64,000 bases of DNA. It comes from JAUSIF01 sp963711595 (GTDB lineage Bacteria; Pseudomonadota; Alphaproteobacteria; Rhizobiales; Xanthobacteraceae). Where the stretch lies: positions 802,360 to 866,359 of the forward strand of contig CAVQER010000007.1 in the NCBI GenBank assembly GCA_963711595.1, written 5' to 3'. The position numbers were made by a program, and so were the translations under genes. Below the pieces are notes generated by a model. The model did no database searches. It saw only the letters and a program-made list of their open reading frames with translations, and was not told the DNA's origin. Positions 58,847-64,000 of the stretch are shown one piece after another. The first letter of the stretch is position 1, and each line of letters begins with the position of its first letter.

Positions 58847-59236
58847 TTACGCCGTGGCGATCCGCTTCCTCTGCGTCATCGCGTGCGCGGCCACGACGAC
58901 GTAAGGGAGCACGAGTTCGGGAATGAGATAGCCGAGCCACACGGCCGCGGGCTCGGGCAGGCCGACCTGGCTGATCGAGACGAGCCGCCCGACGCCGGCG
59001 AGAAAGACGGCAACCGCGATCAGGTACACGAGCGTGTCCTGCCGCCGGATCGTGATCGCGGCCCAGGCGCAGATCAGCCCGGTGCCGAGATAGATGCCCG
59101 CCAGGAAGCGGTGCACGTTGTCGAGCCGCGGCGTCGTCTCCGGCTGGCCGAGGTACATCTGCAGCGTGCCGCCGAAGATCGCGATCGCGGCGAAGATGAA
59201 GAGGCAAATCTGGACGATGCGTTGGCTGAGCGGCAT
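58847..59236 (-). CDS. DUF4345-like membrane protein
   Basis: 129 residues from ATG 59236 (GAGGA site). Four hydrophobic helices: VQICLFIFAAIAIFGGTLQMY, FLAGIYLGTGLICAWAAI, LVYLIAVAVFLAGVGRLVSI, LGYLIPELVLPYVVVAAHAM. The pattern matches DUF4345. No known function. The open frame extends upstream but has no similar content. Confidence 0.75.
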   Translation of the reverse strand: MPLSQRIVQICLFIFAAIAIFGGTLQMYLGQPETTPRLDNVHRFLAGIYLGTGLICAWAAITIRRQDTLVYLIAVAVFLAGVGRLVSISQVGLPEPAAVWLGYLIPELVLPYVVVAAHAMTQRKRIATA

Positions 59237-59283
59237 GGGGAATCCTCGTGTGGAGTTGGGCGAGGATACACCGTTAGAATTTG

Positions 59284-59362
59284 TCATGCCCGGCCTTGTG
59301 CCGGGCATCCACGCCTTCGTCGTCGCAAAGACGTGGATGGCCGGGACAAGCCCGGCCATGAC
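59284..59362. repeat. Palindromic intergenic repeat (copy 4)
   Basis: TCATGCCCGGCCTTGTGCC to GCCCGGCCATGAC, with inner ATCCACG and GTGGATGG arms. Same family as 55021-55109. Confidence 0.85.
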
Positions 59363-59382
59363 GTATTCTTCTCTGCCAGCAA

Positions 59383-59754
59383 TTACTGCGGCGAGCCTCG
59401 AAACACGCCGTCCTTGAAGAACACGCGGAACGGAGTCGTCCCGGTGGCGCCGCCGTCGAACGCGCGCCACTTGCCGTTCCGGCACAGCGTGCCGCCCGCC
59501 GCAGCCACGGCTTCGAATTCGACGAAGTTCGGGTAGACGTTCGGCTTGTCGCCGGGCTCCACCGCCATGAAGGTGGTGACGCACTTGCCGCCGACGATCA
59601 CCGGGTCGTAGCCCTTGATGATGATCCCGCCGCCGCCCGTTGACAGGAACGTGCTCTTCAGCACCGGCCAGCTCTCGTAGTTCTCCTGCGCCGGCGCGCT
59701 CGTTGACGCGACGGCGGCGATCGCCGCGGCCGCGCAGAAAACCGCCCATTTCAT
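59383..59754 (-). CDS. Exported hypothetical protein
   Basis: 123 residues. Signal peptide AVFCAAAAIAAVASTSAPAQ. Mature protein: GGGIIIKGYDPVIVGGKCVTTFMAVEPG, then GGTLCRNGKWRAFDGGATGTTPFRVFF; two Cys may pair. Small beta-rich secreted protein with no family I know. ATG 59754 follows GGGAGCAGACG. Confidence 0.7.
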   Translation of the reverse strand: MKWAVFCAAAAIAAVASTSAPAQENYESWPVLKSTFLSTGGGGIIIKGYDPVIVGGKCVTTFMAVEPGDKPNVYPNFVEFEAVAAAGGTLCRNGKWRAFDGGATGTTPFRVFFKDGVFRGSPQ

Positions 59755-59834
59755 CGTCTGCTCCCTCGCTGGTCATGGAGAATACGCGCCGGCAGGGCGT
59801 TTGGATGCAGATCGTCCAGCCGTTCCCTTACCCG

Positions 59835-59912
59835 TCATGCCCGGGCCGGCCGAAGGCCGTGTCCCGGGCATCTACGACTTCCTTAGTGGCAAGGCGTAAG
59901 CCCGGCCATGAC
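59835..59912. repeat. Palindromic intergenic repeat (copy 5, degenerate)
   Basis: TCATGCCCGGGCCGGCCG at the left, AAGCCCGGCCATGAC at the right; inner arms partly lost. Located in the 282-base gap before the HEXXH-type gene; nothing else was recognised there. Confidence 0.65.
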
Positions 59913-60036
59913 GGCAATGCCCCATTTCACGCCCTTTTCACGCATTCCGCACCGCACCCGTCACGGGTGAATTCCGCTCGTTCGCGAAGGTCGCCGCAGT
60001 CCGCAACGCCGCGGGCACAACCAAACGGTGACCGCC

Positions 60037-60495
60037 ATGAAAGAGCTCCTGACCGTTCTCGCGACCTGGCTGTCCATCAATTTCGGGCTGCCGGCGATCG
60101 AAAATCATCCGCAAATCGAAATGGTGCAGCCGGTGCGCATGGTCGCGCTGCGCTACCGTGGGCTCGCGCCCGACCGCGCGCCCACGACGGCCTCCGACGA
60201 CGGCGCCCCGCTCGGCGCCGCCACGAACATCGTCGCGCTCTACGACGACACGCGGAAGACGATCTACCTGCCGCACGGCTGGCGCGGCTCGCCTGCCGAG
60301 CTTTCCGTGCTCGTGCACGAGCTCGTGCACCACCTGCAGAACGAAGCCGGCATGAAGTTCGCCTGCCCGGCCGAGCGCGAGAAGCTCGCCTATCAGGCAC
60401 AGATGAAGTGGCTCGCCTTGTTCGGCACGACGCTGCAAGCGGAGTTCGACGTCGATCCGCTCAGCCTGCTCGTGCGCACGAATTGCCTCGGCTGA
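60037..60495 (+). CDS. Hypothetical protein with HExxH zinc-protease-like motif (DUF6647-like)
   Basis: 152 residues from ATG 60037 (a GTG at 60028 is possible). It has ELSVLVHELVHHLQNEAG, where HELVH matches the HExxH zinc motif, then CPAEREKLAYQAQMKWL with a Glu that could be the third ligand. This is the gluzincin-like pattern of a small family seen in Rhizobiales. Substrate unknown. N-terminal WLSINFGLPAIENHPQI is only mildly hydrophobic; export is not evident. Confidence 0.7.
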   Translation: MKELLTVLATWLSINFGLPAIENHPQIEMVQPVRMVALRYRGLAPDRAPTTASDDGAPLGAATNIVALYDDTRKTIYLPHGWRGSPAELSVLVHELVHHLQNEAGMKFACPAEREKLAYQAQMKWLALFGTTLQAEFDVDPLSLLVRTNCLG

Positions 60496-60510
60496 AGAGC
60501 GGGTGATGTC

Positions 60511-60807
60511 ATGACGAAAGCGGATCTCGCTCTTCTTCTCTTCAACGCCGTCAACTGCATCCGGCTGCTCGCGTACGTTCCGCAGATCGTCACGATCGTG
60601 CGCGGGTGCCACGGCGCCGAAGGCGTTTCCTGTCTGAGTTGGGCGTTGTTCGGACTCGCCCACTTCGCGACCGCGTTCTACGCGTGGGTCAGTGTGGGCG
60701 ACGCGTGGATGGCGTTCGTGTTCCTCGTGAACTTCGCCGCGTGCATGCTCATCATCGGCCTCGCCGTTTACAAGCGCTCCACGGCGACGCGATTGGTCGC
60801 GCAGTAA
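60511..60807 (+). CDS. SemiSWEET/PQ-loop family membrane protein
   Basis: 98 residues, three membrane helices. AVNCIRLLAYVPQIVTIVRG carries the PQ motif; SCLSWALFGLAHFATAFYAWV is helix 2; AFVFLVNFAACMLIIGLAVY is helix 3. This is the topology of bacterial SemiSWEET sugar transporters, which dimerise. Cargo unknown. Gene is 15 bases after the HExxH gene on the same strand. Confidence 0.8.
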   Translation: MTKADLALLLFNAVNCIRLLAYVPQIVTIVRGCHGAEGVSCLSWALFGLAHFATAFYAWVSVGDAWMAFVFLVNFAACMLIIGLAVYKRSTATRLVAQ

Positions 60808-60922
60808 TCGAGGAACTTCCGCTGATCGGGTATCTCCGGCGAGCGCATGCGGGAAACACCGCCTCCCTCGCGAACGTTCTCGGGCCAAGATTGGTCGAGG
60901 GCTTCGTCCGAAGGAGGACAAT

Positions 60923-61381
60923 ATGTACAAGTTGACTTTGATGCTGGCGGCCGGCGCGGTTGGCGCCTTGGTCGTCTCCGTGGCCAGTCGTACCGAAGCC
61001 GGTGCGCTTTCCGGCGCGGAGGGTATCCGCATCGCGAGCAATGACGTGAGCGCGATTCAGAACGTCCTTTACGGAAGACGAGTATATCGTCGTGCTGCGT
61101 ATGGAGGCGCTCTCTATCGTGCCCCGGTTCGCCGCGCCGTCGCATATGGCGCCGCTGCCACCGCCGCCACTGCCGCGTACGGGTACGCCCCCGGCTACGG
61201 CAGTTACGGCTATGCCCCCGGCGGCAACAGCTACGGCTACGCGCCGGGCTACGGCAGCTACGGGTACGGCCCCAGCATCCACGAGCAACTAGGCGACGGC
61301 AGCATTCAGCGCGCCGGCGGTGGTTACAGCGATGCCGCCTTCGGCTTTGGTCCCACCGGGAGCATATCGGACGGCAGATAG
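60923..61381 (+). CDS. Exported paralog family member 1 (Gly/Tyr-rich)
   Basis: 152 residues, AAGGAGGACAAT before ATG 60923. Signal peptide YKLTLMLAAGAVGALVVSVASR. Then the family block TEAGALSGAEGIRIASNDVSAI. The rest has Arg/Tyr-rich YGRRVYRRAAYGGALYRAPVRR, and YAPGYGSYGYAPGGNSYGYAP repeats, then SIHEQLGDGSIQRAGG. No Cys. First of five tandem relatives. Structure suggests a disordered or fibrous secreted protein; function unknown. Confidence 0.75.
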   Translation: MYKLTLMLAAGAVGALVVSVASRTEAGALSGAEGIRIASNDVSAIQNVLYGRRVYRRAAYGGALYRAPVRRAVAYGAAATAATAAYGYAPGYGSYGYAPGGNSYGYAPGYGSYGYGPSIHEQLGDGSIQRAGGGYSDAAFGFGPTGSISDGR

Positions 61382-61436
61382 TTGGTCGCTGCGTGCTGAA
61401 GCGGCGGTGCTGAACTTTTTTTCCAAGGAGGGCACC

Positions 61437-61862
61437 ATGCACAAGCTGACGCTGACGCTGGTGGCCGGCGCGGTTGGCGCTTTGGCCGTGTCGGCGACGA
61501 CTCGCAGCGAAGCCGGCGCGCTCGCCGGTGCGGAAGGCGTGCTTCCGGCGATCGACGACGTGAGCCCGGTGGTGAACGTGCACTGGCGCCGGTACGGATA
61601 CGGATGGCGTCGGCCCTACTACGCAGGCTGGCGCGGCTATGGCTGGCGTCGGCCCTACTACGCAGGCTGGCGTGGCTATGGCTGGCGCCGGCCGTACTAC
61701 GCCGGCTGGGGCGGCGGCTGGGGTTGGCGCCGTCCAATCTACGGAGCCGTCTGGGGTGCGCCGGTCGTCGGTGTGGGTATCGGCTTCGGTCGGCCGTGGG
61801 GCTGGGGCGGCTGGGGTTGGGGCGGCCCGCGCGTCGGCATCGGCTTCGGGTGGGGCTGGTAG
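61437..61862 (+). CDS. Exported paralog family member 2 (Gly/Trp/Arg-rich)
   Basis: 141 residues from ATG 61437 after AAGGAGGGCACC. Signal peptide and block HKLTLTLVAGAVGALAVS, AGALAGAEGVLPAIDDVS. Then VNVHWRRYG and three tandem 13-residue units YGWRRPYYAGWRG, encoded by 39-base repeats, then a Gly/Trp-rich end (GWGWGGPRVGIGFGWGW). No Cys. The array is dense in Trp, Arg and Tyr, typical of secreted low-complexity proteins. Function unknown. Confidence 0.75.
   Translation: MHKLTLTLVAGAVGALAVSATTRSEAGALAGAEGVLPAIDDVSPVVNVHWRRYGYGWRRPYYAGWRGYGWRRPYYAGWRGYGWRRPYYAGWGGGWGWRRPIYGAVWGAPVVGVGIGFGRPWGWGGWGWGGPRVGIGFGWGW
61596..61712. repeat. Three 39-base tandem repeats in paralog 2
   Basis: Units at 61596-61634, 61635-61673 and 61674-61712, each encoding the 13-residue YGWRRPYYAGWRG-type unit. 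Units 1 and 2 are nearly identical; unit 3 has a few changes. Confidence 0.85.
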
Positions 61863-61910
61863 CCGGGCCGCAAATCGCGGCGAATTGAGCTAAACGGATT
61901 CACGCTTCGG

Positions 61911-61942
61911 AAGGCGCGGGGGCGGAACTGCGTCCGCGCCTT
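61911..61942 (+). other. Conserved intergenic hairpin, copy 1
   Basis: AAGGCGCGG (61911-61919) pairs with CCGCGCCTT (61934-61942), 14-base loop. The same element with flanking bases recurs at 62398-62433. Sits between paralogs 2 and 3; no U run follows, so not a simple terminator. Confidence 0.65.
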
Positions 61943-61985
61943 GGCCGTTCCTTGTGCATCGATTTCCGCTGTTGAGGAGGAAACC

Positions 61986-62348
61986 ATGCACAAGTTCACG
62001 CCATTGATTGCGGCGGCCGCGATTTGCGTCGCCGGCGTATCGCTCGCAAGCCGCGCCGAAGCCGGTGCGCTCGCGGGTGCCGACGGTCTGCGTCCCGCGC
62101 TCGACGAAATGAGCCTCACCGAGAAAGTCCACTGCCGGCCCGGCCGCGTGCACCATCGCGGCTGGCCGCATGACGGCTGTTCGGCGCGCCGTGTACCGAG
62201 CGCCCGCATATCCCGTACGCGCTATGGGTACCCGTATGGCTACGGCTACCCGTATGGCTACGGCCCCGGCGTTAGCATCGGCGTTGGAGGTTGGGGCCAT
62301 CGCGGTTGGGGTTGGGGCCCCGGCGTGGGCATCGGCTTCGGCTGGTAG
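61986..62348 (+). CDS. Exported paralog family member 3
   Basis: 120 residues from ATG 61986 after GAGGAGGAAACC. HKFTPLIAAAAICVAGVSLASR signal, then AEAGALAGADGLRPALDEMS, then KVHCRPGRVHHRGWPHDGCSARR with two Cys, a Tyr/Gly-rich YGYPYGYGYPYGYGPGVS and a Gly/Trp end. The CRPGRVHH...GC pattern recalls other small exported proteins in Bradyrhizobium relatives. Function unknown. Confidence 0.75.
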   Translation: MHKFTPLIAAAAICVAGVSLASRAEAGALAGADGLRPALDEMSLTEKVHCRPGRVHHRGWPHDGCSARRVPSARISRTRYGYPYGYGYPYGYGPGVSIGVGGWGHRGWGWGPGVGIGFGW

Positions 62349-62397
62349 GCGCAACGCGATTTGCGTCGAATTGAGTTGATTGAATTGGCGCTTCGGC

Positions 62398-62433
62398 AAG
62401 GCGCGGCGGGTGATGGAACTCGGTCCGCGCCTT
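62398..62433 (+). other. Conserved intergenic hairpin, copy 2
   Basis: AAGGCGCGG (62398-62406) and CCGCGCCTT (62425-62433), 18-base loop; the following TGGCCGTTC is the same as after copy 1. Lies between paralogs 3 and 4. Confidence 0.65.
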
Positions 62434-62477
62434 GGCCGTTCATGACGCGCGGGAATTCCACCTTTCAGGAGGCGACC

Positions 62478-62825
62478 ATGCACAAGTTGACGCCGTTCAT
62501 TGCGGCGGCAGCGGTTTGCGCCGTGAGTGTTGCGCTCGTTGATCACGCTGACGCCGGCCCGATTGCGGGCGCCGGCGGAGTCCGGGCGGCGCTCCCCGAC
62601 ATCAGCACGACCGAGACGGTGGCCTATTGTCCGGCCGGCGTCTGCGCGCGTCCCGTCTATCGCGCGCCCGCTGCGGTCCAGCCGCGACGGGTCGCACGCC
62701 CCAGGGGACAAGCCTCGCTCTGGAGCCCGGGGGTCAGCTACGGCCGCACGCCACAAATCTGCGTCGACGAGTTGGGCACGCGTTGGGTCTGGGCCAAGGG
62801 CACCGGATTCGGTTGGGGTTATTAG
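62478..62825 (+). CDS. Exported paralog family member 4
   Basis: 115 residues from ATG 62478 after CAGGAGGCGACC. HKLTPFIAAAAVCAVSVAL signal; DADAGPIAGAGGVRAALPDIS-like block (VDHADAGPIAGAGGVR). Then ETVAYCPAGVCARPVYRAP, QPRRVARPRGQ, and ICVDELGTRWVWAKGTGFGWGY. Three Cys (YCPAGVC, QICVD). DNA of the first 60 bases is nearly identical to paralog 5, so the two split recently. Confidence 0.75.
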   Translation: MHKLTPFIAAAAVCAVSVALVDHADAGPIAGAGGVRAALPDISTTETVAYCPAGVCARPVYRAPAAVQPRRVARPRGQASLWSPGVSYGRTPQICVDELGTRWVWAKGTGFGWGY

Positions 62826-62861
62826 ATGGCGCGCGAGAATTTCACCTTCCAGGAGGACACC

Positions 62862-63260
62862 ATGCACAAGTTGACGCCGTTCATTGCAGCCGCAGCGGTT
62901 TGCGCCGTGAGTGTTTCGCTCGTGGGCCGCGCCGAAGCCGGCGCCCTCGCGGGTGCGGAAGGCGTTCGCGCCGCCGCTGATGGAATAAGCGTTGTCGAAA
63001 GAGTTGTTTGCCGTCCCGGCGTCGTGCACGCGAGCACCTGGCCGTTCGACGGATGCCCGCGCGGCGTCTACTGGGGCCGCGATGACGCACCGGCGACCGC
63101 CGCCGGCACGCGCCCGCATTTCTACGGCTGGGGCCCGAGCGGCTATCGCGTCGGCGTCGGCCCGGCCGGCTACGCCGCACCAGGCTTCACGTGGGGCTGG
63201 GCCGGCCTCGGCTACGACTGGGGCTACGGCTACGGGTGGAGTTGGGGCCAGTACCAGTAA
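62862..63260 (+). CDS. Exported paralog family member 5
   Basis: 132 residues from ATG 62862 after CCAGGAGGACACC. HKLTPFIAAAAVCAVSVSL signal; RAEAGALAGAEGVRAAADG block, then ERVVCRPGVVHASTWPFDGCPRGVYWG with two Cys. The rest is Gly/Tyr/Trp-rich (HFYGWGPSGYRVGVGPAGY, YDWGYGYGWSWGQYQ). Last of the tandem set. Function unknown. Confidence 0.75.
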   Translation: MHKLTPFIAAAAVCAVSVSLVGRAEAGALAGAEGVRAAADGISVVERVVCRPGVVHASTWPFDGCPRGVYWGRDDAPATAAGTRPHFYGWGPSGYRVGVGPAGYAAPGFTWGWAGLGYDWGYGYGWSWGQYQ

Positions 63261-63279
63261 GGCATCGAAGTAATTCTCG

Positions 63280-63444
63280 TCATGGCCGGGCCGCGCGCAG
63301 CGCCGAGACCCGGCCATCCATTTCGGTGCCATTGTCATGCCCGCGCTTGTCGCGCATCGCATCTATCCGCATGGCCGTGCGCCATCCACGTCTTACGTAT
63401 AGCAATACCGACGTTGGACGGCCGGTGACAAGCCCGGCCATGAC
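63280..63444. repeat. Palindromic intergenic repeat (copy 6, composite)
   Basis: A partial element at 63280-63317 followed by a longer one at 63335-63444 (TCATGCCCGCGCTTGTCGC to AAGCCCGGCCATGAC). Same family as the other five copies. Confidence 0.75.
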
Positions 63445-63493
63445 GAAAACGTAATGCGTGCCGATATCCTCCGCGCGCGACGGAGGAAATGTA

Positions 63494-64000
63494 ATGAGCA
63501 CGCGCACGCTGGAAGACCGCATCCGCGACATCGAAGACCGTCTTGAAATCTACAATCTGATCGCGAGCCATCCGCCGAGCGCGGACACGGGCGCGGATTT
63601 CTACGCGCGCGCGGTCTATGCCGACGACGGCATCTTCGACCGCGGCGACAAGCCGGGCGGCCGGAGCGTGGACGAGTACGGCGAGCTCATGACGAGCGCA
63701 GAGCACAAGGCCGCGCTCGAGGGCGGGCTCGGGCATTTCGCCGGGCTTCCCTACATCGAGCTCGACGGCGACAAGGCGACCGTCACCTCGTATCTGCAGA
63801 TTCTCACGCCCGACGCGCAGCGCGAGCCGGTCCCGGTGCCGAACCACGGCGCCTCCAAGGGCTTCCGCATCCATCGCCTTGCGGCGAACCGCTGGGAGCT
63901 CAAGCGCACGCCGAAGGGCTGGCGCATCGCGCGCCGCACGCTGCGTCCGCTCGACGGCACGCCGGAAGCGCGAGGGTTGCTGATCAAGGCGCTGGGGAAG
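63494..64000 (+). CDS. SnoaL-like (NTF2 fold) protein, 3' truncated by window end
   Basis: 169 residues are visible with no stop before the window edge. ATG 63494 follows CGGAGGAAATGTA. The opening LEDRIRDIEDRLEIYNLIASHPPSADTG, then YADDGIFDRGDKPGGRS and HFAGLPYIELDGDKATVTSYLQIL, fit the SnoaL-like NTF2 family; ends KLRTPKGWRIARRTLRPLDG-like segment (KRTPKGWRIARRTL). Such folds bind hydrophobic ligands or act as dehydratases or isomerases. Specific role unknown. Confidence 0.8.
   Translation, partial: MSTRTLEDRIRDIEDRLEIYNLIASHPPSADTGADFYARAVYADDGIFDRGDKPGGRSVDEYGELMTSAEHKAALEGGLGHFAGLPYIELDGDKATVTSYLQILTPDAQREPVPVPNHGASKGFRIHRLAANRWELKRTPKGWRIARRTLRPLDGTPEARGLLIKALGK

Overview
The window is a GC-rich chromosomal segment of an alphaproteobacterium, most likely Hyphomicrobiales (Bradyrhizobium / Xanthobacteraceae-like). 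The evidence is the petABC (fbc) operon, the marR-ompR-kinase block divergent from ilvE, the ubiK/lgt and ybjN-proC neighbourhoods, many small exported DUF1236-type proteins, EcfG-like promoters and Bradyrhizobium-style palindromic repeats. No rRNA, tRNA, CRISPR array, integrase or insertion sequence was recognised.

Layout. 1-13 kb is housekeeping: a truncated S74-type protein at the edge, hemF-trmL, petABC (cytochrome bc1), apt, two MaoC-like hydratases, ychF-pth-rplY, an FkbM methyltransferase, an aldolase and prs. 13-20 kb holds a 1-Cys peroxiredoxin, an exported rhodanese with a divergent LysR regulator, and the lgt-midA-pgeF-lipoprotein run next to a frameshifted ubiK. 20-33 kb holds ybjN-proC-tetR-csaA, the two-component/MarR block, ilvE, a five-gene operon (SDR-uvrC-pgsA-moaD-moaE), an outer-membrane barrel, a cold-shock protein and rlmJ. 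33-41 kb is accessory: RNase T2, a BtuM-like vitamin B12 transporter, a D-Ala-D-Ala dipeptidase broken by a stop codon, and a run of small exported proteins, some preceded by general-stress (EcfG) promoter motifs. 41-55 kb holds uvrB, two class III nucleotide cyclases (one with a zinc ribbon, one with a c-type heme motif in a Tll0287-like sensor), an intradiol dioxygenase with a luciferase-like flavoenzyme, and twin exported metallo-beta-lactamase-fold enzymes. 55-64 kb is repeat-rich: an amidohydrolase/decarboxylase, an SDR, a lytic transglycosylase, several DUF proteins, a SemiSWEET-like protein, five tandem exported paralogs, and a truncated SnoaL-like gene at the edge.

The best candidate for something undescribed is the five-paralog array at 60.9-63.3 kb. 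Its members share a signal peptide and a conserved block at the start of the mature protein, then diverge completely; two gene junctions carry the same hairpin element. Four genes (ubiK, vanX/ddpX, a small exported protein, DUF4112) are each interrupted by a single-base change while otherwise well preserved. This points either to sequence errors or to very recent inactivation. Starts were chosen by ribosome-binding site and family N-terminus, so several differ from the longest open frame.
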